Shown here: in pieces, positions 51,649-61,219 of the stretch | How positions within the stretch are numbered: the stretch's first letter is position 1 | Layout: every line of letters begins with the position of its first letter | Assembly: GCA_034431435.1 (NCBI GenBank) | Contig: DAOUDG010000076.1 | Location: 1 to 62,506 of the forward strand | Length of the DNA: 62,506 nucleotides | DNA from: JAHCIE01 sp034431435 | GTDB taxonomy: Bacteria; Chloroflexota; Anaerolineae; Epilineales; JAHCIE01 | Reading direction: 5' to 3' | Notes under the pieces: generated by a model | Seen by the model: only the letters and a program-made list of their open reading frames with translations | Databases searched by the model: none | What the model was told of the DNA's origin: nothing | Translations under genes and position numbers: made by a program

Positions 51649-52947
51649 ATGTTTAGCTCTGCTTTCCCCGTCATGCGCCGGCCTGGAGTCACTGTTCTCC
51701 TGGCAAGCTCCATCCTCATGTTTGCGGGCTTCTTCATGCTCATCCCCCTGGTGTCGGTGTACGGCACGCAGGAGTTGGGGCTGACCGCCGCCGCCGTCGG
51801 CTCCATCCTTGCCACGCGCATCGTCCTTCAGCAGGGGTTGACCATCGTGTGGGGCGCGGTGGCCGACAGCGTCGGCTACAAGACCATCCTGGCGGCGGGC
51901 ATCGCGGTGCGCACCCTGGGCTTCCTCATGTTCGCCTTCGTCCACGACTACTGGGGCTTGATGGCCGCTGGCCTTGTCGCCGCCCTGGGCGGGGCCATGT
52001 TCGAATCAACCCACAAGGCCGCCCTGGCCGCCCTGGTTCCGCCTCGCGAACGCCCCGTCGCCTTCTCCCTGTCCAGCACGGCCGGCCGTATCGGCACGAT
52101 GCTTGGCCCACCCATCGGCGTCATGCTGCTGCCCATCGGCTTCGCCGCCCTGAGTCTGACGGCGGCGGCATGCTTTGGCGTCGCGTGCGTTGCCATCCTG
52201 ATCTTTATGCCCGCTGTCGGCGCGCCTGCCAGCGCCGCCAGCGCCGCCAGTGCGCGGCAGGTCAACCCGTGGCGGGCGGCGGTGGGGCGGTTGCCGGAGA
52301 TGTTCAGGGCCGTGTGGGCCGATAAGACCTTCGTCGGCTTCACGTTCCTGACGGCTGGCTACTGGTTCATTTTTAGCCAGATCTTTCTGACCTTGCCGCT
52401 GTACGTGAGCCAACTCAGCGGCAGCGAGCAGCCAGTGGGCATCCTGCTGGCCGCCAATTCCCTGTTTGCCCTGCTGATGCAATTCCCCGTTGTCGCCTGG
52501 GCCAACCGCCGCATGGCTCCCCTGCCCATTATCATCCGCGGCTGCGGTATCATGGCGGCGGGGCTGTCTAGCATGGCCCTCGGTGTCCTCGTGCCGCGCG
52601 ACTGGGGGACATGGGGACTGGTCGCCGTCATGCTCGGCCCGGTATTCCTGTACTCGCTGGGCGACCTGCTCATCCAGCCGACCGTGCAGGCCGTGACCGG
52701 GGACCTGGCTCGCCCCGATGCCCTGGGCAGCTATTTCGGCTTCGCCTCCTTTGGGCTTGCCGTTGGCGGCGGCCTGGGCAACGCGCTCGGCGGCGTCCTG
52801 TTCGACCAGGCCATCGCGGCCGGCATGCCCGCCGCGCCGTGGTTCCTGTACGGCGGGCTGGCCGTGGTGTTGGCCGCCGCCTTCCGCTGGTACGGCCGCC
52901 GCATCGAGCGCACCCGGCCACAGGCTGCGGCAGTTGTCGTCGAGTAA
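51649..52947 (+). CDS. MFS transporter
   Basis: The 432-aa 12-span carrier resembles MdtH/YfcJ-type efflux proteins: ASSILMFAGFFMLIPLVSVYGTQELGLTAAAVG at span 1, VWGAVADSVGYKTILAAGI as motif A, and FESTHKAALAALVPPRERP before span 5. The substrate is unknown. ATG 51649 or ATG 51673 could be the start. It follows the metallophosphatase gene closely. Confidence 0.85.
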   Translation: MFSSAFPVMRRPGVTVLLASSILMFAGFFMLIPLVSVYGTQELGLTAAAVGSILATRIVLQQGLTIVWGAVADSVGYKTILAAGIAVRTLGFLMFAFVHDYWGLMAAGLVAALGGAMFESTHKAALAALVPPRERPVAFSLSSTAGRIGTMLGPPIGVMLLPIGFAALSLTAAACFGVACVAILIFMPAVGAPASAASAASARQVNPWRAAVGRLPEMFRAVWADKTFVGFTFLTAGYWFIFSQIFLTLPLYVSQLSGSEQPVGILLAANSLFALLMQFPVVAWANRRMAPLPIIIRGCGIMAAGLSSMALGVLVPRDWGTWGLVAVMLGPVFLYSLGDLLIQPTVQAVTGDLARPDALGSYFGFASFGLAVGGGLGNALGGVLFDQAIAAGMPAAPWFLYGGLAVVLAAAFRWYGRRIERTRPQAAAVVVE

Positions 52948-53002
52948 TGACGCGACCCGTGGCGTTTCTATCACCAGGGATGAGAGCTGGATGAGGCTGG
53001 GG

Positions 53003-53031
53003 TTGACGCCTCTTTACCGCTGTGCTATAGT
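53003..53031 (+). promoter_or_regulatory. Promoter of the M6 protease gene
   Basis: TTGACG (53003-53008), 17 bp, then TATAGT (53026-53031). A strong AAAGGAGG ribosome-binding site follows before GTG 53119. Confidence 0.75.
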
Positions 53032-53118
53032 CGCGCCCACGCTGCCGCGACTTCACCGCCACAGCGGCGGCCCCCCCGTTGCGCGCGCAGTGGTTCTCGC
53101 TGCCCAAAGGAGGCGTCT

Positions 53119-56100
53119 GTGTCCCCCACCCTGCGTCGTCTTGGTATCACCCTGACGATTCTCGTAGCCGTCCTGGCCGCATTCTTCTGGTCGCTCGCCG
53201 GGCCGCCGGCCAGCGCGCAACAGCCGGACCCACCAGGCGAGGCGGCCGCCAAACCGGTCGCTGATGTGCGCGTAGGTCGCCAGATTTCCCCGGCCGTGTC
53301 GCAAGGCAAGAGCGGCCAGCTTACTAGCTATGCTGTACCTCAGGACCCCCTGGTCTACCGGCTTGGGCAGGAGCGCGCCGGTAAGGACGCCAGCCCCGCC
53401 GAGATTGAAGCCGCCGGCAAGCAGTTTCTCAAAGAGTGGCGCAAGACGGCCTATCACGGCCCCGACCCGGCCAAGTACGACCGTCTGCTCAAGAACGAGG
53501 CTCAATCGCTGAAGACGGGCAAGTCAGTGGGCGAGCTAGGCCTGGCAGTAACAGGCACGCTACGACTGCTGACTGTCATGGTCGAGTTCGCCGGTAGCGA
53601 CTCCGTCGAGAACTTCTCGCATCCTGTGAGCGTCGACGACCGTACCTGCGTGACCTCGACCACCACGTTCAGCGGGCCGTTGCACAACCAGATCCCGCAT
53701 CCTGGCCCCCGCGACAACAACACCCTGTGGCGCTCCTCCTTCGGGCGCGACTATTACGAGAAGCTGGTCTTCTCGACCGAGGGTATCACGGATCGGGTGC
53801 GCCTGGACCTGCGCGACCCCGAAGATGGTCAGCCGGGTATCGACATCAGCGGCTTGACCATGAAGAATTACTACAACGAAGTCTCCGGCGCCCGGGTGCA
53901 GTTCGACGGTGGGCCGAAGGGCGCCATCGGCTGGGTGCAGGTTCCGCACTCCGAAGCCTACTACGGCGCAAGCATCTGCCGTAATGGCGAGGCAGGCGCC
54001 ATTCAGAGCATGGAGGGCTTGCCTAGCAATCCGCGCTTCGGCAATGGTCCCCAGCAACTCATGGTCGACATCGTGAGCGCCATCAATGCCGCCGACCCGA
54101 CCTTCCCGTGGGCCGACTACGACACCGACGGCAACGGCATCATCGACCACGTCGTCGTGTTCCATGCTGGTATCGACAAGTCGGACGGTGGCGGCCAGCA
54201 GGGCTTCCAGGCGCTGTGGGCGCATCGCGGCACGGTCGATCCCGCCTTGGGCGGCTACACCGTCACTCTAAGCGGGCCGCCCATCAAGTTGCTCGGCTAC
54301 ACGCTCCAGTACGAGAACGCGGGCGCGGGTGTCCTCGTCCACGAGTTCGGCCACGACCTGGGCCATCCCGACCTGTATGATACATCGGGTGAGGGCGAGA
54401 GCAGTGTGGTGTGGTGGGACTTGATGTCCACTGGTAGTCACCCAGGCAAGATTTTCAGCTCCAACCCCACCCACATGAGCGCCTGGACCAAGACGGCCCT
54501 TGGCTGGGCCAGCCCCGAAGTGGTCGCACCCACCGCCGTCTCGCGGGAGATCACCCTTGGCCAGACCTCCAACCCGCCAGCTGGCTCGACGCAGGCGGTG
54601 CGCGTCAACCTGCCCGACCAGATCATCCAGTATGTCGAACTCGAGCCAGGCTCGACCCAGGCATGGTGGACGAACAATGATCAGGCGTGGGCCGATGTCC
54701 GTCTGACCCGCGATGTCAACCTCGCGAGTGTCACGGCGCCCATCTCCATCAGCTTTGACGTGGACTTCGTGATCGAAGAGGACTGGGACTATTTGTTCCT
54801 GGAGGTCTCTGCCGACGGCGGCGCATCCTGGGCGCAGACGAAGGGCTTCCTGGTGGAGGATGGTACGGAAGTCACCACGCCCGATGACTATGACGACCCG
54901 AATGGTCGCCTGAGCGACTATGGCGACCTGAAGTACGGCTACACGGGTGACAGTGGTGGTTGGCTGCGCGTCTACCATGACCTGTCGCTCTACGCGGGCC
55001 AGCCGATCAAGCTGCGGTTCCGCTACGCGACGGACGCGGCGCTGCAGGAGCGCGGCGCGTTCGTGGACAATATCAAGATCACGGCCGGCAGCCAGGTGAT
55101 TCTGGACGACCCCGTCGAGGGTGGTAACCTGAACGGCTGGACGCCAACTGTGACGACGTTTGTGACGGGCGAGGTGCTCGGCGCGGGCTGGCGACCCAGC
55201 ACGGGCGCCGAGGCGTACCCGCAGTACTATCTGTTGGAGTGGCGCAACCTTGATGGCTTCGACGTGGGTTTGAAGTACACCTACAACACGGTCTTCTCGC
55301 GGCTGATGGAGAATGGAGCCGATGAGTGGCGCGTGGACAAGGTGGTCTCCAACGTACCCGGCATGGTGGTCTGGTTGCGCGACACGCGCTACGGAACCGA
55401 CCCCATGAACGTCGACAATAATATCACTAATGCCGCGTCGACTAGCTCGCAACTCCTCAACACGCCGAGCGAAGGCGCCAAGGGTGGCTTGCTGGTCGTC
55501 GACGCCAACTTCCAGCCCCTGCGCGGCCCGCGTGGCGGAGCGCTGGAGACGGCTGCTGGCGTGTATCCCTACCCACCGCTGAACAACTGGAGCGGGCGCG
55601 TGCAGACGACCAACGCTGCTTTCTCGCTGCTCAGCACGCCGCCCCTGACCCTGACCGTCGCCTCCAATGTCGATACACCGTCCTCCACCATCTTCACCCC
55701 GACGGTGTATGGTTCTCTGGCGCCCGTCACCGGGTTCCACGATGCCCTGGGCTATTATCCGGGCGTCGAGACGCTGCCGGTCCCTGTGACCACCTTCAGC
55801 AGCACTACCAGCGCGCCTTTCCTGCGCATCAAGAAGTACGCCTTGACTGACCCTGATGCCAGCGCGGTCGTACCCGCCAGTGATTACTATCCGCCGCGCA
55901 CGCCGGCGGGCTTCACCGGCCTCGGCGGCGAGACCAGCCCGCCCGCCTCCAACGTCAGTCGCTTTGAGACTTTGTTCGCAACCGCAAGTGGCGCGCAGGT
56001 TCTGAACATCGGCGAGGTGGTTGGTCAGAATTTGACCGGGCAGTTCTCGGGCAATCCAGGTGACGCGGGTGTGCAGCTTGGCTACCACTTCAAGGTGGTG

Positions 56101-56562
56101 CGCCAGGCAGTCGATGGCACGACGGGCACGGTGCGCCTGTGGAAGGCGGACGAGGCGGGCGACGTAAGCGGCGCTATCGAAGGCCGTAGCCCCGTCCTCG
56201 GCCCGATTCGCATTTCGGCGACCGCCGTCAACCTGGGCGCGCCCATCACCCTGACACTGGTGAGCGACTTCGACGAGAGCCAGGGCGCGTATATCGAGGA
56301 CAGTGCGACCAACGGTGCGACCCCTGTGCGTGATACCCCGGGTGGGCCGGTCAAGGCGGTGCAGCGAACGGTTCACGTCGGAAGCGGCCAGAGCCTGACC
56401 TTCAACTACCTGATGAAGCCCAACACCGGCGTGACGAGTCTGACCGTCCACAACCGTCTATACGGCCCTTCCTCGGCCACCCAGCTGCTGGATGAGACGA
56501 CCGTGACGGCCGACCTACAAGGGTCTACCCTCTTCCTGCCCCTCATCCTGCGCAGGAAGTAG
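53119..56562 (+). CDS. Secreted M6-family metalloprotease (immune inhibitor A-like)
   Basis: The 1147-aa exported protease has a signal peptide (GITLTILVAVLAAFFW) and a propeptide region. The catalytic domain carries HEFGHDLGHPDLYD at ~405-418 and a Met-turn region (DLMSTGSHPG). Two jelly-roll/MAM-like regions follow (for example VIEEDWDYLFLEVSADGG), then a beta-rich C-terminal part, and the protein ends in TLFLPLILRRK. M6 proteases digest external proteins. GTG start with AAAGGAGG. The C-terminal FLPLILR motif, also similar in the next protease, may be an export/anchoring tail. Confidence 0.93.
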   Translation: MSPTLRRLGITLTILVAVLAAFFWSLAGPPASAQQPDPPGEAAAKPVADVRVGRQISPAVSQGKSGQLTSYAVPQDPLVYRLGQERAGKDASPAEIEAAGKQFLKEWRKTAYHGPDPAKYDRLLKNEAQSLKTGKSVGELGLAVTGTLRLLTVMVEFAGSDSVENFSHPVSVDDRTCVTSTTTFSGPLHNQIPHPGPRDNNTLWRSSFGRDYYEKLVFSTEGITDRVRLDLRDPEDGQPGIDISGLTMKNYYNEVSGARVQFDGGPKGAIGWVQVPHSEAYYGASICRNGEAGAIQSMEGLPSNPRFGNGPQQLMVDIVSAINAADPTFPWADYDTDGNGIIDHVVVFHAGIDKSDGGGQQGFQALWAHRGTVDPALGGYTVTLSGPPIKLLGYTLQYENAGAGVLVHEFGHDLGHPDLYDTSGEGESSVVWWDLMSTGSHPGKIFSSNPTHMSAWTKTALGWASPEVVAPTAVSREITLGQTSNPPAGSTQAVRVNLPDQIIQYVELEPGSTQAWWTNNDQAWADVRLTRDVNLASVTAPISISFDVDFVIEEDWDYLFLEVSADGGASWAQTKGFLVEDGTEVTTPDDYDDPNGRLSDYGDLKYGYTGDSGGWLRVYHDLSLYAGQPIKLRFRYATDAALQERGAFVDNIKITAGSQVILDDPVEGGNLNGWTPTVTTFVTGEVLGAGWRPSTGAEAYPQYYLLEWRNLDGFDVGLKYTYNTVFSRLMENGADEWRVDKVVSNVPGMVVWLRDTRYGTDPMNVDNNITNAASTSSQLLNTPSEGAKGGLLVVDANFQPLRGPRGGALETAAGVYPYPPLNNWSGRVQTTNAAFSLLSTPPLTLTVASNVDTPSSTIFTPTVYGSLAPVTGFHDALGYYPGVETLPVPVTTFSSTTSAPFLRIKKYALTDPDASAVVPASDYYPPRTPAGFTGLGGETSPPASNVSRFETLFATASGAQVLNIGEVVGQNLTGQFSGNPGDAGVQLGYHFKVVRQAVDGTTGTVRLWKADEAGDVSGAIEGRSPVLGPIRISATAVNLGAPITLTLVSDFDESQGAYIEDSATNGATPVRDTPGGPVKAVQRTVHVGSGQSLTFNYLMKPNTGVTSLTVHNRLYGPSSATQLLDETTVTADLQGSTLFLPLILRRK

Positions 56563-56581
56563 GCCCGCGTAGCCACGGATG

Positions 56582-56618
56582 AAACACCCAGGGCAGCGGT
56601 CTGCTGCCCTGGGTGTTT
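56582..56618. terminator. Bidirectional terminator
   Basis: A perfect 16-bp stem (56582-56597 with 56603-56618) with a 5-base loop carries A-rich/T-rich ends (GAAACACCC and GGGTGTTT), so it can stop transcripts from both sides. It lies between the M6 protease gene and the convergent small lipoprotein gene. Confidence 0.9.
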
Positions 56619-56621
56619 GCG

Positions 56622-56939
56622 TCATTGCGTACAATCTATTGGCGTGGGTTGCCTGGCTGGTCCGCTGTCGAATCGATCACGCCCGACTGGCGCAGTCGTC
56701 GCCTCCGATGGTGCTGTTGGCCCCAGCGCCGCCAGGGGTGTGGGCGGCGGGGTGGGACAGCGGAGAATCACCACAGGGGCCGGTTCATGCACGGCCGGCG
56801 CAATCACCCCTCCTCCGCCTGGCTCCGCCCCAGGATGCGGGGATGGGGGCGTAGAGGTAGGGCGCGCACCTGGGACCGGTTGACAGGCCACAATCAGCAA
56901 CCCTATGGCCATACTGATCACTACCCATCGCCAGCGCAT
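56622..56939 (-). CDS. Small Pro-rich lipoprotein
   Basis: The 105-aa protein has a signal peptide and lipobox (WVVISMAIGLLIVAC) and then a low-complexity Pro/Ala/Thr-rich tail. GAGGAG precedes ATG 56939 and a terminator directly follows the stop, both supporting a real gene. No domain is recognised, and the tail could simply be a spacer. Confidence 0.6.
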   Translation of the reverse strand: MRWRWVVISMAIGLLIVACQPVPGARPTSTPPSPHPGAEPGGGGVIAPAVHEPAPVVILRCPTPPPTPLAALGPTAPSEATTAPVGRDRFDSGPARQPTPIDCTQ

Positions 56940-57096
56940 GAGCCTCTCCTCATCCCCGTGCAAGCGTTCGAGTGTCATACCGAGCGGGACATGCTGGGCG
57001 ACATGCTCTAGCCTGCTGCATGGCCGATGCCCACTATCAGGACGCTTCCCGCGCCCGCCCCGTTCCCCTATTCTTCAACCTTCAGCCCAGTGACGC

Positions 57097-57334
57097 TTGC
57101 GCGGCGTGGGGCGACGGTGCTATAATCGTCGCACTTTCCCAAGCCCGACTCCCCTGTCTTCGCCGCACACCGTCGAGTCGCGCTTCCAGGTTCAAGCGTG
57201 CTGAGCTGGAATCGCCGCCTACGTTTCCCTTGTCCCAGTTCGGGGTTGAACCTATCCTGAATCCACCCGGACAGTCGTCACGACCGCCGGTGGGTCTCCG
57301 ATGGCTGCCCCAATCACGAAGCGAGGAGGATCTC
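57097..57334 (+). promoter_or_regulatory. Promoter and long leader of the second protease gene
   Basis: TTGCGC (57097-57102), 18 bp, then TATAAT (57121-57126). Transcription from ~57133 leaves a ~200-base leader before GTG 57335. No known riboswitch motif is seen in it. The remaining left part (56940-57096) holds no gene I can support. Confidence 0.6.
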
Positions 57335-60300
57335 GTGAGTTCGAAGGCGAAACGTCTGCTGGGCGTCAGCGCATTGGCGGCCTTGCTCCTGGTCGCCATG
57401 CTTGTGGCGCTCAACGCGCCAGGTTTTGCCCTGGCAAGCAGTACGACCGACGGTTCCGCGACGGCCGCGCAGCCCAACGACCTCGGCCCTCTCACCCCAC
57501 CCCCGCCCGGCACGGGCAAACAGCCGACCTCGCCGCCCGCCAGCGACCCCGGCGATGAGGTCATTCCATTTGGTCCCGCCGAGCGCGCGCGCAGCCTGCC
57601 CCTCGACACCCAGGGTATCGCTCCTCTGGACGCGAAGGCGTCGCAGGCCCAATACGCCGTGGGTGACACGCGCCGCTTCTTGATTCTGGACGATACCTTC
57701 GGTCGCGCCCGAGTGGCTGACTATGAGGTCAAGCTCATCTCGGACACGGTGGAAGTCTGGGTCCAGAAAGACCTGCGCTACCGCAATCTCGACCAGACCA
57801 TCAACCCCATCCACCCCGAGGCGGACCACCCGCGCTACATCACCCAGGACCGCATCGTCTATCTGGCGACCGAGGCGGCCAGAATCTTCGCCAAGGATGT
57901 GGAGTACTTCGGCGACTACGCCGAGCGCACCGGCGCTGAAGCGATTCTGCCGGCCATCCTGGGTCTGCCCGATGACTACTATGCTGGCCCCGCCAAGCGG
58001 GTCATTATCCTGGTCAGCAACATCCGCGACGACAACTACTACGATCCGGTCAACAACCCGTCGCGCATCGTTGGCTTCGTCTGGTCCACCTTCAACCTGT
58101 ACTCCGACCGCAACATGATCAGCATCGACAGCAGCCGCTGGGACACCTGGCTGGGTGCGCCCCAATATCAGTACGACGCGACGCTGGCCCATGAGTTCCA
58201 GCATCTCATCAACGGCGACCAGGACCTCGACGGCGAGGACTCCTGGCTCAACGAGGGCCTGTCGGAGTATGCCGAGTTTCTGCTGGGCTACCGGCCATCG
58301 ATGGATGACCACCGCACCCAGTGGTCCGATTACCCGGAGAACTCGTTGACTCTGTGGGGCGACCAGGACGACGACCCCGACCAGCCGGGGCTTGAGATTC
58401 TGGCCGACTACCAGCAGGCCTACTGGTTCATGCTCTACCTGGCCGGCCGCCTCAAGCAGGCCGGCATCGGCGTCGCCAACGACCAGTTCCTCAAGGATGT
58501 GTCGTTCCTGACGAAGGATGCGCTGAACGGCTCAGCCTCCGTCGACGCCATGCTGGCGAGTGTCGGCGCGCCCTTCCGCTTCCGCCAGCTGTGGCTGGAA
58601 TTCCGCATGGCGATGCTGCAAGGGGACACGAGCGACCAGAGCGCGTGGGGCGGCTACATCTCCCAGCACCAGGGCATCTCCGGCGTGCCGATCGCGCCCC
58701 TGGACCTGGGCCGCATGCGCCACAACCTCAACTTCGAGGGCTACGACATGCCGGGCGTCGCCCCCGATAGCACCGACTACATCGCCCTCGGCTGGTCGCC
58801 GGCCATCACGCCCGCCACGATGTTGGGGGTCGATGGTGACAATAGCCCCGTGCCCACCGACTGGCATGTCATCCCCATTGCTGAGAGCGGCATCCCCACC
58901 GCTACCACGGCCAGCGGCAATGTGCTGTACTCCGGCCACACCGACATGACCGATAACTTCCTCATCTTCCCGGTGAGCGTGCCCGCCAGCGGCGACAAGA
59001 CACTGGCCTTCGACACCCTCTACAATATCGAGCAAGGCTGGGATTTCGGCTTCGTCCAGGTCACGACCGACACCGTCGGCGCCCTGGGCTTCCAGAGCCT
59101 GGCCGTGCCCGGCACGGTCACCGAGACTGACCCCGACGCGCTCCCCATCATCAAGGCCAACGTGCCGGGCTTCTCCGGCGTCAGCGGCTCCGAAGACGAG
59201 CCTGCCTGGGTCCATGTCAGCTACGACCTGTCGGCCTACGCGGACCAGAACATCCTGCTCGCCTTCCGCTACAGTAGCGACCCGAGTACCGCCGGGACCA
59301 TCGACCCGCCACCGCCGCCTGGCTGGTATCTGGACAACATCAAGGTTGGCGCGACCTCTCTGTTCACCGACGAGGCTGCCGTGCCCGCCACCGCCCGCAG
59401 CCTGTGGCAGGCGCGCCACATCGCCAATAGCTTCGACGTGCGCCTGTTGACCTTCACCAATCACAACGGCCCTGCCGTGAGCCGCGTCTTCACCTCCACC
59501 CTCAATGCCCAGGCCGACGGCAGCTTCAACCTGGGAGCGGCCCTGGTCGAACCCGGTTTCAACGAGGCCGGCGAACGCGCCGTCCTGATGGTCTCCGCCG
59601 TCGCCCCGACCACCCCCGACGACGTCATCAGCGTGCCGTCGGTGGGCGCGCCCTACCGGCTGACAGGTCTGCCGCCGTCGGTGTACACGTCGCGGCCGCG
59701 TGTCTACGGCTCCGCCAACGACACCAGCGTGCGCCAGCCGAGCGTCTACCCTGGCAACGTCTACACCTACACCGTGACCGTCGATGACCTGGGTCGCGCG
59801 CCGGATCTATCAGCGGCGCCCGTGGATGCCTACGTAGCCGTTCCTATTCCCGCCTACTCGACCTTCGTGCCCGGCTCGCTCGACTCGACCGTCGCTAGCG
59901 AGAACATGACCTTCACCTTGAGTCTGCAAACGCTTGACGCGGCGCTGCCCGCCGTGCCCGGCGTGTACTGGCACGGGACGGTGACGCGCACCGCCGACCT
60001 GGCCTTTCAGCTGCGCGCGACGCAGCCGCTGACCATCGGCACGATCATGACCGGCACGTCGCATATCGCCAACGGCCCCTTTAGCGCGCCGCCTACTCAG
60101 TATTTCACCCGCACCGCCAATGTCAAGGTCACGTCGCCCTTCGCCCTGTCGAGCGCGACCGGCTCGCGGTCGGTGAGCCTGGGCGGCACGGCCGTCTACA
60201 CCTACACGCTGCTCAACACCGACACCCAGACCCGCGATGTAGACATGCTCCTCACTATCCCGGCCAACACCACCCTCAAGCGCCTCAGTATCACGAACCA

Positions 60301-60601
60301 GACCATCGAGGAGAAGACGGCCCAGGCAGGACAGGACTTGACCGTCCGCCTCCAGGTCCCGTCGTACCTGATGACCGAGCAGCTAACTGTCGTCACGGTG
60401 GAACTGGGCGTCGGCGCGGGCTATACGGGTGCGACCGTCAACCCGCAGGCGCGCTTCTACCAGCCGGACAGTCGGATACCGTGGCTCGACCTGCCGCTGG
60501 ATATCCCCGGCGGCGCGACCGAGGTCATTCGCGCGGCGAGCTTCCAACTCTATCTGCCGTACATCATTCGCAGTGGGTCGCCGCCCAACCCGCGGCCGTA
60601 G
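57335..60601 (+). CDS. Secreted M30-like zinc metalloprotease with adhesin-type C-terminus
   Basis: The 1088-aa exported protein has a signal peptide (LLGVSALAALLLVAMLVALNA). The protease core carries HEFQHLIN (~residue 286) and WLNEGLSEYAEFLLGY about 20 residues later, matching the hyicolysin (M30) zinc pattern with the Glu as third ligand. Beta-rich regions follow, including two DUF11-like repeats near the end (TYTVTVDDLGRAPD; VYTYTLLNTDTQTRDVDMLLTIPANT). The tail reads FQLYLPYIIRSG. GTG 57335 has AGGAGG upstream. It probably digests or binds proteins outside the cell, next to the M6 enzyme. Confidence 0.88.
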   Translation: MSSKAKRLLGVSALAALLLVAMLVALNAPGFALASSTTDGSATAAQPNDLGPLTPPPPGTGKQPTSPPASDPGDEVIPFGPAERARSLPLDTQGIAPLDAKASQAQYAVGDTRRFLILDDTFGRARVADYEVKLISDTVEVWVQKDLRYRNLDQTINPIHPEADHPRYITQDRIVYLATEAARIFAKDVEYFGDYAERTGAEAILPAILGLPDDYYAGPAKRVIILVSNIRDDNYYDPVNNPSRIVGFVWSTFNLYSDRNMISIDSSRWDTWLGAPQYQYDATLAHEFQHLINGDQDLDGEDSWLNEGLSEYAEFLLGYRPSMDDHRTQWSDYPENSLTLWGDQDDDPDQPGLEILADYQQAYWFMLYLAGRLKQAGIGVANDQFLKDVSFLTKDALNGSASVDAMLASVGAPFRFRQLWLEFRMAMLQGDTSDQSAWGGYISQHQGISGVPIAPLDLGRMRHNLNFEGYDMPGVAPDSTDYIALGWSPAITPATMLGVDGDNSPVPTDWHVIPIAESGIPTATTASGNVLYSGHTDMTDNFLIFPVSVPASGDKTLAFDTLYNIEQGWDFGFVQVTTDTVGALGFQSLAVPGTVTETDPDALPIIKANVPGFSGVSGSEDEPAWVHVSYDLSAYADQNILLAFRYSSDPSTAGTIDPPPPPGWYLDNIKVGATSLFTDEAAVPATARSLWQARHIANSFDVRLLTFTNHNGPAVSRVFTSTLNAQADGSFNLGAALVEPGFNEAGERAVLMVSAVAPTTPDDVISVPSVGAPYRLTGLPPSVYTSRPRVYGSANDTSVRQPSVYPGNVYTYTVTVDDLGRAPDLSAAPVDAYVAVPIPAYSTFVPGSLDSTVASENMTFTLSLQTLDAALPAVPGVYWHGTVTRTADLAFQLRATQPLTIGTIMTGTSHIANGPFSAPPTQYFTRTANVKVTSPFALSSATGSRSVSLGGTAVYTYTLLNTDTQTRDVDMLLTIPANTTLKRLSITNQTIEEKTAQAGQDLTVRLQVPSYLMTEQLTVVTVELGVGAGYTGATVNPQARFYQPDSRIPWLDLPLDIPGGATEVIRAASFQLYLPYIIRSGSPPNPRP

Positions 60602-60627
60602 CCGCAGCCCTGGCCGCGGCCCGACGC

Positions 60628-60662
60628 ACACCGCCCGCCGGGATGGCCTCGGCGGGCGGTGT
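60628..60662. terminator. Hairpin between convergent genes
   Basis: A perfect 12-bp stem (60628-60639 with 60651-60662) with an 11-base loop separates the M30-like protease gene from the convergent VOC gene. Neither side has a T-run. Confidence 0.65.
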
Positions 60663-60688
60663 CGTGGGTATCGGCGCTCGCAGCCGCG

Positions 60689-61180
60689 CTACTCGTCGTC
60701 CAACTCAGCCAGCAGGCCGCGCAGGTCCAGCGGGCGCGTCACCATAGCGATCTGGTCGTCTGTGCGCGGCCACTCCTCGCGCGGCCGGTCGCGGTAGATT
60801 TCGATGCCGTTGCCGTCAGGGTCGCGCAGGTAGATCGCCTCCGAGACGCCGTGATCCGACGCCCCGTCGATGGGGACACCGTGCTGGATGAGGCGGCGCA
60901 GGGCGCGCGCTAGTTCCTTGCGGTTGGGGTAAAGGATGGCGAAATGGTATAGGCCTGTCGTGCCGGGCGCGGGGGGCGGTCCGCCTCGGCTCTCCCAGAC
61001 GTTCAACCCGATGTGGTGATGGTAGCCGCCCGCTGACACGAAAGCCGCGCTGCGCCCATAGTACTGCTGAAGCTCGAAGCCAAAGGCGTCGCGATAGAAG
61101 GCCACCGCGCGCTCCAGGTCAGACACTTTCAGATGCACGTGTCCGATTCGAGTGTCAGGGTGAATCGGCTGCTCGGTCAT
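60689..61180 (-). CDS. VOC-family protein (glyoxalase/dioxygenase-like)
   Basis: The 163-aa protein resembles the catechol 2,3-dioxygenase-like YcbP/CatE group. Metal ligands are His in TRIGHVHLKVSDLERAVAFYRDAFG, His in LYHFAILYPNR and Glu in GNGIEIYRDRP. SDHGVSEAIYLRDPDGNGIE is the classic second-module motif. It could be an extradiol dioxygenase or another VOC enzyme; the substrate is unknown. It directly follows the exonuclease III gene on the minus strand (39 bp). Confidence 0.85.
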   Translation of the reverse strand: MTEQPIHPDTRIGHVHLKVSDLERAVAFYRDAFGFELQQYYGRSAAFVSAGGYHHHIGLNVWESRGGPPPAPGTTGLYHFAILYPNRKELARALRRLIQHGVPIDGASDHGVSEAIYLRDPDGNGIEIYRDRPREEWPRTDDQIAMVTRPLDLRGLLAELDDE

Positions 61181-61219
61181 GGGGCCTCCCTACGCGAAGG
61201 TGTCAGGGATTCCAGGTGG

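Noticed and set aside
54268..56451. A 727-codon open frame antisense to the M6 protease gene
   Set aside because: It mirrors a real gene with signal peptide, HEFGH motif and ribosome-binding site. In high-GC DNA long antisense frames are common, and its product has no domain or hydrophobic order.
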